The position numbers and the translations under genes were made by a program. Positions 51,251 through 62,588 of a DNA stretch of 64,000 bases are shown in pieces; the stretch's first letter is position 1, and each line of letters opens with the position of its first letter. Under the pieces are notes generated by a model, which saw nothing but the letters and a program-made list of their open reading frames with translations, searched no databases and was not told the DNA's origin. Location: NCBI RefSeq assembly GCF_016616885.1, contig NZ_CP067102.1, positions 4,926,501 through 4,990,500 of the forward strand, given 5' to 3'. Source of the stretch: Bradyrhizobium diazoefficiens (GTDB lineage: Bacteria > Pseudomonadota > Alphaproteobacteria > Rhizobiales > Xanthobacteraceae).

Positions 51251-51673
51251 TCAGATCAGCAACAGAATTTTCAGTGCGAAGTAGATCCACATCGCCAGCA
51301 GCACCAGCACGCCGGCGAGCCAGACCGACGAGCGCCGGCCGAGATCGTTCGAGGTCACGAACACGCCGGCATGGGCAAAGCGCGTCACCACGAACACCCA
51401 GGACATCAGCACGATGAAGAGATCGGCATGGCGGAGCGGCAGCGCCAGCGCGATCAGGGCGTAGAACAGCACCGGCAGCTCGAACTGGTTGCGGTAGCAA
51501 TTGCCGATCTGTGTGGCGGCCTTCGGCCAGTTCGGCTCGCCGAGCGCAATGTCGCGGATCTTGGTCTCGCCGGAGACCAGCGCATTCCGGCGCCCGAACA
51601 CCATGCCGATCAGGAGCACGAAGGTGAGGCCAACCTGCACGAAGACCGGCAGCAGGACCATTTGGACGGACAT
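51251..51673 (-). CDS. MAPEG-family membrane protein
   Basis: 140 residues from MSVQMVLLPVFVQVGLTFVLLIGMVFGRRNALVSGETKIRDIALGEPNWPKAATQIGNCYRNQFELPVLFYALIALAL, four hydrophobic helices. The NCYRNQFELPVLFYALI segment is the MAPEG signature (glutathione/eicosanoid metabolism family). Bacterial members have no settled role. Its stop is 9 bp before the RsmB-like start. Confidence 0.88.
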   Translation of the reverse strand: MSVQMVLLPVFVQVGLTFVLLIGMVFGRRNALVSGETKIRDIALGEPNWPKAATQIGNCYRNQFELPVLFYALIALALPLRHADLFIVLMSWVFVVTRFAHAGVFVTSNDLGRRSSVWLAGVLVLLAMWIYFALKILLLI

Positions 51674-51846
51674 CGGAACTTTCCCGTAAGGCGGAACGCC
51701 GCGACCGTCATTAGCCGCGACTGCTGGCGCTGACAATCAACGAGTTGAACCGGCGTTCCCGCCCGCGCGACCAACTGCCGATCATTGAAGCGATTTTGGC
51801 TCCTGGAGCCCGGCGAGACACGCCAAGAGAGCACCAAGAGAACAGC

Positions 51847-52284
51847 ATGAACACCCTGTCCAGCCTCTGGACCGAATCCGCCGACGGCCAGCTTGGCATC
51901 TGGATGTCGGCGTTATCAGGCGTCGCGGCGGCACTCGCGGTCGCCCTCGCAATGACAGTGTACTTCCGCCTGTCCTACCGGACCTGGCGGGACGTCGTCA
52001 GACATGGCCTGGCGACACTCGCCGCCCTCGCCCTGTTCGCCTTTGCCGCCTACGACATGCGTCATGCCGCGTCGGCCTATCTCGGCCTCAACCCGTCAAA
52101 ACCTGCGGTCGAGTTCGAGATCCGCATGCCGCGCGAGACCCTGACAACTGTGTCCGAGAGCCAGATCGAACTGCACAGCGACCGCAACCAGACCCTCGCT
52201 TTGGTCGACGGCGTCAGCGACCTCGCCGACGGACGCGCGCTCTTGCCACAGGACGCCTTCACGATCCGTTATCGCGTGCTTTAA
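51847..52284 (+). CDS. Membrane-anchored hypothetical protein
   Basis: 145 residues starting MNTLSSLWTESADGQLGIWMSALSG. Two hydrophobic segments (MSALSGVAAALAVALAMTVYF and HGLATLAALALFAFAAY) precede a C-terminal soluble part with KPAVEFEIRMPRETL, QIELHSDRNQTLALVDGVSDLADGRALLPQDAFTIRYRVL. I do not recognise the domain. A periplasmic beta-rich tail seems likely. It is divergent from the MAPEG gene (~170 bp shared upstream region). Confidence 0.75.
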   Translation: MNTLSSLWTESADGQLGIWMSALSGVAAALAVALAMTVYFRLSYRTWRDVVRHGLATLAALALFAFAAYDMRHAASAYLGLNPSKPAVEFEIRMPRETLTTVSESQIELHSDRNQTLALVDGVSDLADGRALLPQDAFTIRYRVL

Positions 52285-52352
52285 ACTTTGTTTCATCGCA
52301 GCTTTTGCGCGCGCGTCATCGTTCCGACGTTTGGCGGGACGATACTTCGCCC

Positions 52353-53195
52353 ATGTCCGAATTTCGCCTCACCCAGATTTCCGACACGCATCTCGGCCGG
52401 CGCTTTCCCGGCCTGATCGCAAACTTCCATCGCGTCAGTGAGCACATCGACGCTGACAGGCCTGATCTCGTCATCAACACCGGCGATGTGTCCTTCGATG
52501 GTCCAACGAGCCGCGACGATGTGGAGTTTGCAAAGAACCTGCACGACGCGCTGCCTGTCGATTGTCGCTATCTTCCGGGCAATCACGACATCGGCGACAA
52601 TCCGACTGCACTCGGGCCTGCGCCCAAGCCGCCGATCGCGGAAGCGCACCGCCAGCAGTTCCGCGACATCATCGGTGAAGACCATTGGTCGTTCGAGGCC
52701 GCCGGCTGGCGCTTCATCGGCCTCAACTCGCTGGTGATGAATTCAGGCCTCGCGTTCGACGCCGAGCAGTTCGACTGGCTGTACCAGGAAATCGCGCGCG
52801 TGAACGGCAAGCCCGTCGCGCTGTTTCTGCACAAGCCGGTGTTTCTCAACCTGCCCGACGATCCCGAACTGCCTGAGACCTCGATCCGCTACGTGCCGCA
52901 GCCGGCACGCGCGCGGCTGATCGAGATGTTTGCGCAGGTCGATCTCCGCCTCATCGCCAGCGGTCACGTGCACCAGCGTCGCGACTTCACGTTCCGTCAC
53001 ACGCGGCACGTCTGGGCGCCCTCGGCCGGCTTCAAGATCAACGACGCACGCCAGGACCGGATCGCTATCAAGGAGACCGGCCTCGTCGAGTACCGCTTCC
53101 GGCCCGACAGTCTCGAAGTCCGACACGTCCGCGCAGCGGGCCAGGTCGACATCGATATCGAAGAGCTGTTCGCCCAGATGGGCGGCGAGCATTAG
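52353..53195 (+). CDS. Metallophosphoesterase (calcineurin-like, 3',5'-cyclic-nucleotide phosphodiesterase type)
   Basis: 280 residues from MSEFRLTQISDTHLGRR. All metallophosphatase motifs are present: SDTHLG, VINTGDVSFDG, LPGNHDIGDN, ALFLHKPV and ASGHVHQRRDF. The order and spacing match the class III cyclic-nucleotide phosphodiesterase (CpdA) group, though the substrate is inferred. It follows the membrane protein by 68 bp. Confidence 0.9.
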   Translation: MSEFRLTQISDTHLGRRFPGLIANFHRVSEHIDADRPDLVINTGDVSFDGPTSRDDVEFAKNLHDALPVDCRYLPGNHDIGDNPTALGPAPKPPIAEAHRQQFRDIIGEDHWSFEAAGWRFIGLNSLVMNSGLAFDAEQFDWLYQEIARVNGKPVALFLHKPVFLNLPDDPELPETSIRYVPQPARARLIEMFAQVDLRLIASGHVHQRRDFTFRHTRHVWAPSAGFKINDARQDRIAIKETGLVEYRFRPDSLEVRHVRAAGQVDIDIEELFAQMGGEH

Positions 53196-53203
53196 CGTCG
53201 CAC

Positions 53204-53512
53204 TTAGGCGACGCTCTTGAGATCCTGCTGGATCGCAGCGAGCAAGGATTCCAGTGCGGCGCTGCTCACGGGCCTCGCCTCAGTCATCTCGGGCTGAGCC
53301 TTGGCAGGCACAGCGCTGGCGGGCTGCGCAGCCTTGACCGGACGCTTCGGGAATGGCGGAGGCGCCGGCATCGGAGCCCGCGTGAACGCACCCTCGTCCT
53401 CGCTGTGCACGAACTTGCCATGGATGACGTCGTCATGGCGGCCCATGACATACATGGCCGCCCAATAGCCGGCGGCCAGAAGGATGACGCAGAAAATACC
53501 GATCTCTAACAT
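53204..53512 (-). CDS. Small membrane-anchored hypothetical protein
   Basis: 102 residues: MLEIGIFCVILLAAGYWAAMYVMGRHDDVIHGKFVHSEDEGAF, one N-terminal helix. Then a Pro/Ala-rich linker (APMPAPPPFPKRPVKAAQPASAVPAKAQPE) and an amphipathic C-terminal helix (SAALESLLAAIQQDLKSVA). No family recognised. Convergent with the metallophosphoesterase gene, 8 bp apart. Confidence 0.75.
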   Translation of the reverse strand: MLEIGIFCVILLAAGYWAAMYVMGRHDDVIHGKFVHSEDEGAFTRAPMPAPPPFPKRPVKAAQPASAVPAKAQPEMTEARPVSSAALESLLAAIQQDLKSVA

Positions 53513-53705
53513 CGCAGCACCTAAAATATGCGCGATGATTCAATGCCTTCGCCCGGACGTCAATGAACCCCCGGTCACACAGGCGAGTTTTTGCCGGCAA
53601 GTGTTGCCGATCGGTAACTCTTTGTTAACCACCGGTGTCAGGGCTGTGACACCGATGCAATTACGAGGCGCCCCAGACCTTCAGGAGGCGCTCCAAGCCC
53701 GGCAG

Positions 53706-54728
53706 CTAAGCCTTATCGGGCCCGACCCGGACCAGCTGTTTGCCGAAATTGGCGCCCTTCAGCAGCCCGATGAAGGCGCCGGGAGCGCTCTCCAGGCCCT
53801 CGGTGACGAACTCCTTGTACTTCACCTTGCCGTCGCGGACCCAGGTGGACATGTCGCGCAGGAAGTCGCCATGGCGCGAGGCGAAGTCGGAGACGATGAA
53901 GCCGCGGAAGGTGAGCCGCTTGGTCAGCGTCGCGCGCATCATGGACGCCGCCCATTTCGGCGGCTTGGCCTCGGTGTCGTTGTAGTGCGCGATCAGGCCG
54001 CAGACCGGCACGCGCGCGAATGGATTGAGCAGCGGGAAGACCGCCTCGAACACGGCGCCACCGACATTCTCGAAATAGACGTCGATCCCTTTCGGGCAGG
54101 CGTCCTTGAGCTTCGCGGCCAGATCAGGATCGCGGTGATCGACGCAGGCATCGAAGCCGAGCTCCTTCACCACGTAGTCGCACTTGTCCTTGCCGCCGGC
54201 GATGCCGATGGCGCGTGCGCCCTTGATCTTCGCGATCTGGCCCACGGCCGAGCCGACCGCGCCGGACGCGCCGGCGACGACGACGGTCTCGCCGTCCTGC
54301 GGCTGGCCGATGTCGAGCAGGCCAGTGTAGGCGGTCATGCCGGGCATGCCGAGCACACCGATCGAGGTCGAGATCGGACCGAGCCTGGGATCGACCTTGG
54401 TGAGGCCCTTGCCGTTCGAGATCGCGTGCGTCTGCCAGCCCGAACGGATGCGCACGATGTCGCCGACCGCGAAATCAGGATTGTTGGAGGCCGCGACCTC
54501 GCTGACCGCCTCGCCTTCCATCACGCCATCGACCGGCACCGGCGCGGCATAGGACGGCCCCTCGCTCATGCGCCCGCGCATATAGGGATCGAGCGACAGC
54601 CAGATCGTGCGCAGCAGGACTTCGCCCGCGCCAGGCGCCGGGACTGCAAATTCCTCCAGGCGAAAATCGGATGATTTGGGTTCGCCGACGGGACGCGCGG
54701 CGAGAACGATGCGCTTGCCTTGGGACAT
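53706..54728 (-). CDS. NADP-dependent oxidoreductase, zinc-less MDR (CurA/leukotriene-B4-dehydrogenase-like)
   Basis: 340 residues from MSQGKRIVLAARPVGEPKSSDFRLEEFAVPAPGAGEVLLRTIWLSLDPYMRGRMSEGPSYA. The nucleotide loop VVVAGASGAVGSAVGQIAKIKGARAIGIAGG and KGIDVYFENVGGAVFEAV identify the family, which reduces alkenal/enone double bonds. The start at 54728 has more family similarity than 54743. A palindromic repeat (54749-54832) lies directly upstream and must sit near its promoter. Confidence 0.92.
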   Translation of the reverse strand: MSQGKRIVLAARPVGEPKSSDFRLEEFAVPAPGAGEVLLRTIWLSLDPYMRGRMSEGPSYAAPVPVDGVMEGEAVSEVAASNNPDFAVGDIVRIRSGWQTHAISNGKGLTKVDPRLGPISTSIGVLGMPGMTAYTGLLDIGQPQDGETVVVAGASGAVGSAVGQIAKIKGARAIGIAGGKDKCDYVVKELGFDACVDHRDPDLAAKLKDACPKGIDVYFENVGGAVFEAVFPLLNPFARVPVCGLIAHYNDTEAKPPKWAASMMRATLTKRLTFRGFIVSDFASRHGDFLRDMSTWVRDGKVKYKEFVTEGLESAPGAFIGLLKGANFGKQLVRVGPDKA

Positions 54729-54748
54729 GATGGCTTCCTCCAATTTTT

Positions 54749-54832
54749 GTCATTGCAAGGGAAGCGAAGCAATCCAGTCTCGTCAACACAAAAGGACTGG
54801 ATTGCTTCGTCGCAAGAGCTCCTCGCAATGAC
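54749..54832. repeat. REP-like palindromic element, imperfect copy
   Basis: Starts GTCATTGCAAGGGAAGCGAA and ends CTCGCAATGAC. The central GAAGCAATCCAGTC pairs with GACTGGATTGCTTC. It shares its core with the perfect element at 16206-16285. The right arm contains an extra insertion (GTCGCAAGAGCTC), so it is a degenerate copy. Confidence 0.88.
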
Positions 54833-54849
54833 GAAGGAGGGACTGGAGA

Positions 54850-56766
<1,917 letters not shown>

Positions 56767-58257
56767 ATGGTCGACAAGCAACGCATCATTCCGCTGATCG
56801 TGGCCACCGCTCTCTTCATGGAGAACATGGACTCCACGGTGATCGCCACCTCGCTGCCGGCGATCGCGGCCGACATCGGCACCAGCCCCCTGACGCTGAA
56901 GCTCGCGATCACCTCCTACCTGTTGTCGCTCGCGGTGTTCATCCCGGCGAGCGGCTGGACCGCCGACAGGTTCGGCGCGCGCTTGGTGTTCGCGATCGCT
57001 GTCGGCGTGTTCATGATCGGCTCGGTCGGCTGCGCGCTCTCGACCTCGGTCACCGACTTCGTGTTCGCGCGCATCCTCCAGGGCATGGGCGGCGCCATGA
57101 TGACGCCGGTCGGGCGCCTCGTGCTGCTGCGCTCCGTCGACAAGAGCGCGCTGGTCAACGCGATGGCCTGGGTGACGGTCCCTGCCCTGATCGGCCCCGT
57201 GATCGGCCCGCCGCTCGGCGGCTTCATCACCACCTACGCCTCATGGCACTGGATCTTCCTGATCAACATCCCGATCGGGCTGCTCGGCATCTTCATGGCG
57301 CTGAAGTTCATCGACCCGATCAAGAGCGAGAACCGCGAGCCGTTCGATCTCTACGGCATGGTGCTGGCGGGCATTGGGCTTGCCGGCATCGCGTTCGGTC
57401 TCTCCGTGGCCGGCCTCAACCTGCTGCCCTGGAGCATCGTTGCGGCGCTGGTCGCGGGCGGCGCGATCTCGATGACGCTCTACGTCATCCATGCCCGGCG
57501 GACGGGATCGCCGGTGCTGGACTTTTCGCTCCTGAACCTGCCGACGCTGCGCGCGGCCGTGCTCGGCGGTTTCCTGTTCCGGCTCGGCATCGGCGCCCTG
57601 CCCTTCCTGCTGCCGCTGTTGATGCAGATCGGCTTCGGGCTGTCGCCGTTCCATTCCGGCCTCGTCACCTTCGGCTCCTCGCTCGGTGCGATGGGCATGA
57701 AGACGCTGGCCGCGCGGATCATCCGCACCTTCGGCTTCCGCAATCTGATGACGGTGAACGCCATCATCAGCGCATTTTTCCTCGGCGTCTGCGCGCTGTT
57801 CACGGTGACGACGCCGCTGCTGATCATATTGGTGATCCTGGTGGTCGGCGGCTTCTTCCGTTCGCTCGAGTTCACTGCGATCAACACGGTCGCCTATGCC
57901 GACGTCGAGAGCGCGCAGATGAGCCGCGCCACCACGCTGGTCAGCGTCAACCAGCAGCTCGCGGTCTCCGCCGGCGTCGCGGTCGGCGCAGCGTCGGTCG
58001 AGACCACGATGTGGCTCAGCCATGTCAGCGAGCTCAACGCCACCGTGTTCGCCCCCGCCTTTATCGTGGTGGCGCTGACATCGGCGGCGTCGAGCTGGTT
58101 CTTCTGGCAGATGCCGGACGACGCCGGCCACGAGATCTCCGGCCGCAAGGCGGTGGAGATCGCAAGCCGCAAGGGTGCAGCCAAGAGCGCGGCAACCGCC
58201 GCCGTCAAGGTGGCGACGGAAGACACCCAGGACATGCGGGATCAGCGGCTTGGGTGA
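56767..58257 (+). CDS. DHA2-family (14-helix) MFS multidrug transporter
   Basis: 496 residues from MVDKQRIIPLIVATALFMENMDSTVIATSLPAIAADIGTSPLTLKLAITSYLLSLAVFIPASGWTADRFGARLVF. D-STV-AT-LP-IA-D and GWTADRFGAR (motif A) and RILQGMGGAMMTPVGRLVLL (motif C-like) are DHA2 landmarks. The Ala/Lys-rich cytoplasmic tail (KGAAKSAATAAVKVATEDTQD) ends the protein. Probable drug:H+ antiporter; substrate unknown. A frame extending to 56611 reads through the repeat and is rejected. Confidence 0.9.
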   Translation: MVDKQRIIPLIVATALFMENMDSTVIATSLPAIAADIGTSPLTLKLAITSYLLSLAVFIPASGWTADRFGARLVFAIAVGVFMIGSVGCALSTSVTDFVFARILQGMGGAMMTPVGRLVLLRSVDKSALVNAMAWVTVPALIGPVIGPPLGGFITTYASWHWIFLINIPIGLLGIFMALKFIDPIKSENREPFDLYGMVLAGIGLAGIAFGLSVAGLNLLPWSIVAALVAGGAISMTLYVIHARRTGSPVLDFSLLNLPTLRAAVLGGFLFRLGIGALPFLLPLLMQIGFGLSPFHSGLVTFGSSLGAMGMKTLAARIIRTFGFRNLMTVNAIISAFFLGVCALFTVTTPLLIILVILVVGGFFRSLEFTAINTVAYADVESAQMSRATTLVSVNQQLAVSAGVAVGAASVETTMWLSHVSELNATVFAPAFIVVALTSAASSWFFWQMPDDAGHEISGRKAVEIASRKGAAKSAATAAVKVATEDTQDMRDQRLG

Positions 58258-58341
58258 GCAAGGCACCAGCGAGAAGAGCGATGGCCTGAGGGCCATCTCT
58301 CTCTTGATCGTCTGCCACCCTTTCGGGCCGCTTAAAGCGCG

Positions 58342-60305
58342 TTAGTTCAGCGTGATCCGATAGAGCGCGACGCCCAATCCCAACGGCTTCGCCGACGAAC
58401 CTGCGGTCGAGCTTTCGAGATGAAGCTCGCCGTTGACCACGGTCGCCGTATAGTCTTCGATCAGCTGCAGGCTCGGATCCGGTGCACCGCTGGTGTTGCC
58501 GGAGTGAGCGTTGGTGTAGTCGATGAAGATCTTGAGGTTGCTCGTGGTCGCGTCGACCTGGTAACGCTTGACCCTCACCGATATGTTGTAACCCACCGTC
58601 TTGAAGATGTTGGATATGACAATGGAGAAGTTCTCCTGCGTGTCGGTCCGGGTGTTGGCGTCGTTGTTGAAGACCAGATACGGATCGAAGTTATAAACCA
58701 TGACGCTGGTCGAGCTCTCGTCACTGGTGACGAATGCGTTGAGATGCGAGCTCACTGTCGGCGTCACGGTGACCTGATTGCGCAGCCCCGACATCAGGCT
58801 ATACATCTTGAACACGTTGGTGGTGGCTTCGGCAGGAAGGTGTAGGGAGGCTCGCCGCCATAGGTGTGCAGCAGGCTGGCCGTACCGAGGAGCGGGGTCC
58901 CACCATAGACGAGCCGATCTTCCACCGCGAGGAAGGACCCCATCGTCACGCCCTGGGCCAGCGCCTCCGGCAGAAAGGCGGCAACCCATGCGGCTCCCTT
59001 GTGCGAAAAGTTAACGTCGCCGTTCGGGCAGCTCGACGGTCCCCATTCCGAAAGGAAGAGCGGCACGTTCTGCATGCTGAACGTGCTCAGCTTGGCCTTG
59101 TAGGCGTTGGTCAGCTGCTCGAACAGCGCGAACGGCTGAGTGACGTCAGCGCAGGCGTCTTGGACCGTGTGGGCGCCGAGGGCCTCGACCGACCCATAAT
59201 AATGGAACGAGAAGCGATCGAGCGGCATGTTGAACTTGGCGCCGTACGGCAAAGCGTACGGGTTGAAAACCTGCTCGATGAACTGCTCCTCCAGCGAGGC
59301 CCCCGCACCCTGCGGTCTCACGATCAGATTCCAGCCGGCCATTGCGGGACCTGCGATCTCGATGGTCTTGCCGTTATAGAGACTGTTTTGCGACAGCTCG
59401 GTGTTCACCGCAGTGATCGCGTCAGCGAAGAGCTTTTGTACCGGCAGGAGATTGCGGCCCAGACGGCGCACGTCGCCATTGTAGGGGAAGCCCAATTGCG
59501 GATTGTCCTCACCGGTGATCGCGTAGGCCTGCGAATTTCCGTAGATGACGTACTTTGTCGGGTCGATCCACCAAAGCCAGCGTTTCCAGGGACCAAGATC
59601 CGGAGGGGTGCAAGTCGAGCCGTTGCACACCGGGTAGTCAGCCGCGATGTCGATCTCGTTGCTGACCTCGAAGATCGCCGTTTGCGCACCGCCGGCGAAC
59701 GCCCTGGTGGCGATGTAGCGCACCAGTTTCTTGGCGTAATTCTTGTAGTGATCGATGATCTTCGGGCTGTTCGCGTTGAGCGGATCGATACGCCGGTCAC
59801 CCCAGGTCTCCGGCTCGCCGAATGGAATAAAGTTAATCGGCATGTGCGAGGCGACCGCCATGTGAGGCGACAGATTGGCCTTGAGTAGCCAGTCGATCTG
59901 CCACGCCACCTGGGCGCAGTCGGGTGTGTCGAAGTTGCCGGTGATGAGGTTGTGACCGCCGAAAGTTCCCTGGGCGTCGATGTCGCAATATTCATCAACC
60001 ATCAGGAGGCGGGCCCGCTTCGTACCGATACCCGCGAGCAGCGGCAGCATCGGGTCGCCGGCATCCGCGCCGCCGCTCACGGAGCCCGGCGCATTGCCGC
60101 TCTGGAAGACGTTCTTGAGGACGGGCAGAACGTTGCTGTTGCCGTTGCCCAGCGGAAGCGTCGATGTCGCATCGATCGAAATGGTGGCGTCGGCAGCGGC
60201 GGTCCGCACCTGGCCCAGGCTCAGGGCTGTCGCGGCCAGAGCTGCGAGAACAACACGACGATGTTGCCGGCCCGCTGGACGGCCGGACTTATTCGAGATG
60301 CGCAT
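58342..60305 (-). pseudogene. Secreted glycoside hydrolase (GH-A clan, GH39/GH79-like) interrupted by a frameshift
   Basis: From MRISNKSGRPAGRQHRRVVLAALAATALSLG, residues 1-38 form a signal peptide cut after TAAADA. The TIM-barrel catalytic Glu pair can be seen in FEVSNEIDIA (acid/base) and LFLSEWGPSS (nucleophile). The barrel part runs to GGEPPYTFLP. At about 58830-58845 the frame shifts, and the C-terminal beta domain (EATTNVFKMYSLMSGLRNQVTV...ALYRITLN) is in the frame that stops at 58342. About 650 residues if repaired. Substrate unknown. Confidence 0.82.
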
Positions 60306-60602
60306 GCCATTCCCCAAATCAGGATTCCCGCCGAGATTGCGGCGAACGGCATCTTCATCCTCGATCGCTACAGGATTATGATAATATAACATTAATTGTG
60401 ATATCACGCCGCATCCTAGATGCGAAAAGCCGCGTCGCGCGCGCAGCACGGCGCGACGCGGCCAACCATGGTCGTCGACCGCGCGTGATCACGAACCGGG
60501 AAGATGCGGGTTGATGACCCCGCTATCATGAATCGCGTAACCGGTCCCAATAGTCGAACAGGCAGGTTTGCGTTCCACCGGGCGTTGTCGCGCTCTCGAT
60601 CG

Positions 60603-61304
60603 CTACTCGCCGTCCGCCGCCCCGCGAAATCCCGTCGCGAGCACATAGCGTTCCGACGAATCCTGCCGGCTTGCGGCCGGCTTGACGTGACGCACCGTCG
60701 CAAAATCGCGCTTGAGCTGGGCGAGCAGATCGGCGTCGGCCCCGCTCTGGAACGTCTTGGCCAGAAACGTGCCGCCGGGCTTGAGCACGTCGCAGGCAAA
60801 GGCGGCTGCCGTCTCGACCAGGCCGACGATGCGGAGCTGGTCGGTCTTGCGGTGGCCGGTGGTATTGGCGGCCATGTCGGACATCACGACGTCAGCGCCG
60901 CCGCCCAGCATCGCAGTGAGCTTGTCGGGCGCGTCGTTGTCCATGAAATCGAGCTGTGCGAAATCGACGCCCGGGATCTCCGGCATCTCCAGCAAGTCGA
61001 TCGCGACGACCTTGCCCTTGCCGTCGACCGAACCGACACGCTTGGCGGCGATCTGGCTCCAGCCGCCGGGCGCGGCGCCAAGATCAAACACGGTCATGCC
61101 GGGTTTCAGCAGCCGAAACTTGTCGTCGATCTCGAGCAGCTTGAAGGCTGCGCGCGAGCGATAGCCCGCCGCCTTGGCCTTGGCGACATAGGGATCGTTG
61201 AGCTGCCGCTCCAGCCAGAGCTTGGACGACAGTTTGCGCTTGCCGCCGGTCTTGACCTTGGTCTTGACCTGGACGTGCAAGCGGCCGGTGGTGTCCTTGG
61301 CCAT
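60603..61304 (-). CDS. rlmE: 23S rRNA (uridine-2'-O-) methyltransferase RlmE (FtsJ)
   Basis: 233 residues: MAKDTTGRLHVQVKTKVKTGGKRKLSSKLWLERQLNDPYVAKAKAAGYRSRAAFKLLEIDDKFRLLKPGMTVFDLGAAPGGWSQIAAKRV. SAM motif DLGAAPGGWSQ, then DLLEMPEIPGVDFAQLDFMD, ADVVMSDMAANTTGHRKTD (catalytic Asp) and LKPGGTFLAKTFQ (Lys) complete the K-D-K-E tetrad. It methylates the ribosomal A-loop. The stop of ppx/gppA is 1 bp from its start, so they are one operon. The 297-bp gap before the hydrolase (60306-60602) holds no recognisable element. Confidence 0.96.
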   Translation of the reverse strand: MAKDTTGRLHVQVKTKVKTGGKRKLSSKLWLERQLNDPYVAKAKAAGYRSRAAFKLLEIDDKFRLLKPGMTVFDLGAAPGGWSQIAAKRVGSVDGKGKVVAIDLLEMPEIPGVDFAQLDFMDNDAPDKLTAMLGGGADVVMSDMAANTTGHRKTDQLRIVGLVETAAAFACDVLKPGGTFLAKTFQSGADADLLAQLKRDFATVRHVKPAASRQDSSERYVLATGFRGAADGE

Positions 61305-61305
61305 C

Positions 61306-62379
61306 TCACCAGCTCCTGAGCGCGCCGTCCTCGCGCATCATCTCGACCAGCATGCCCTCGCGCAGGCCACGGTCGGCGACGCGCAGGCGCGGCAGCGGGA
61401 AAGCGCGGCGGATGGCGTCGAGGATAGCGCAGCCGGCGAGCACGAGATCGGCGCGCTCGACGCTGATGCAATTGTTGCCGGCGCGCTCCTCGTAAGTCAT
61501 GCCGAGCAGCTTGTCGATCGTCGCTGTCAGATCGGCATCGTTCATCCAGATGCTGTCGATGCGGCGGCGGTCGTAACGCAAGAGATTGAGATGGATGCCG
61601 GCAAGCGTCGTTACGGTACCCGACGTGCCGAGCAGATGCATGTCGGTGAGATCGCGACCATGCTGTTCCGCGAACGGCGCAACATGGTTGGCGACCTCCT
61701 GCTCCATCGCGGCATAGATCTCCGGCGTCACATCGCGGCCGCCGAACTGTTCGGCCAGCGTCACGACGCCAAGCGGGATCGACATCCAGGCTTTGATGCG
61801 CGGCTCCGGATTGGCGGAATCGCGCTCGATCCGCACCAGCTCGGTCGAGCCGCCGCCGATATCGAACAGGATGGCGCCGCGCCCCTTTGGATCAACCAGC
61901 GGCGAGCAGCCGAGCATGGCGAGCGAGGCTTCCGTCTCGCGGTCGATCACCTCGAGCTCGATGCCGGTCTCGGCCGCGACGCGGCTGCGAAAGCCCTCCG
62001 CATTCGAGGCCGCGCGGCAGGCTTCGGTCGCGATCAGCCGCAGCCGCTTGGCTTTGCGCAGGTTGATCTTGTCCCGGCAGATGCTGAGCGCGGCGATGGC
62101 GCGCTCGATCGCGGCCTCACTGATCGAGCCGGTCGCCGAAACGCCCTCGCCGAGCCGGATGATGCGCGAGAAGGAATCGACCACGCGAAAGCCATCGCTG
62201 GTCGGACAGGCGATCAGGAGCCTGCAATTGTTGGTGCCGAGGTCCAGCGCCGCATAGACGCCGGTTCCCGGCGCTTGCGCGGCGACGGCCGGTTCGGGGG
62301 CCAATGCCACCGCCGCCATCGACCCCTCGAGCTCACCGTGCGGCCCATGGCCGTCGCGGAGCCGCGTGTGGTCATTCAT
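61306..62379 (-). CDS. Ppx/GppA-type exopolyphosphatase / pppGpp phosphohydrolase
   Basis: 357 residues from MNDHTRLRDGHGPHGELEGSMAAVALAPEPAVAAQAPGTGVYAALDLGTNNCRLLIACPTSDGFRVVDSFSRIIRLGEGVSATGSIS. Actin-like ATPase motifs: LDLGTNNCRLL (phosphate 1), ILFDIGGGSTELVRIE (phosphate 2), LLGTSGTVTTLAGI (adenosine). The short form without the C-terminal HD domain is usual in alphaproteobacteria. It removes phosphate from polyphosphate or pppGpp; which of the two is not visible. Confidence 0.92.
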   Translation of the reverse strand: MNDHTRLRDGHGPHGELEGSMAAVALAPEPAVAAQAPGTGVYAALDLGTNNCRLLIACPTSDGFRVVDSFSRIIRLGEGVSATGSISEAAIERAIAALSICRDKINLRKAKRLRLIATEACRAASNAEGFRSRVAAETGIELEVIDRETEASLAMLGCSPLVDPKGRGAILFDIGGGSTELVRIERDSANPEPRIKAWMSIPLGVVTLAEQFGGRDVTPEIYAAMEQEVANHVAPFAEQHGRDLTDMHLLGTSGTVTTLAGIHLNLLRYDRRRIDSIWMNDADLTATIDKLLGMTYEERAGNNCISVERADLVLAGCAILDAIRRAFPLPRLRVADRGLREGMLVEMMREDGALRSW

Positions 62380-62588
62380 ACAAACTGTCTTTCCGCAGCC
62401 CATAGGGCCGAGCTGGAATTGCTTTTTCGCCTGAAACATTAGCAGCGCGACAGGCCTGCGCAACAACGCATCACATGGGACCATGCCCATTCGTGCGTTG
62501 TCGTGAACGGGTCGGTGGGTTATCTGAAGGGGCCCCGTCCCGCAAGCGCCCACAAAACGCGCAATTGCCGGCTTTTCAGGTCTTTTCC

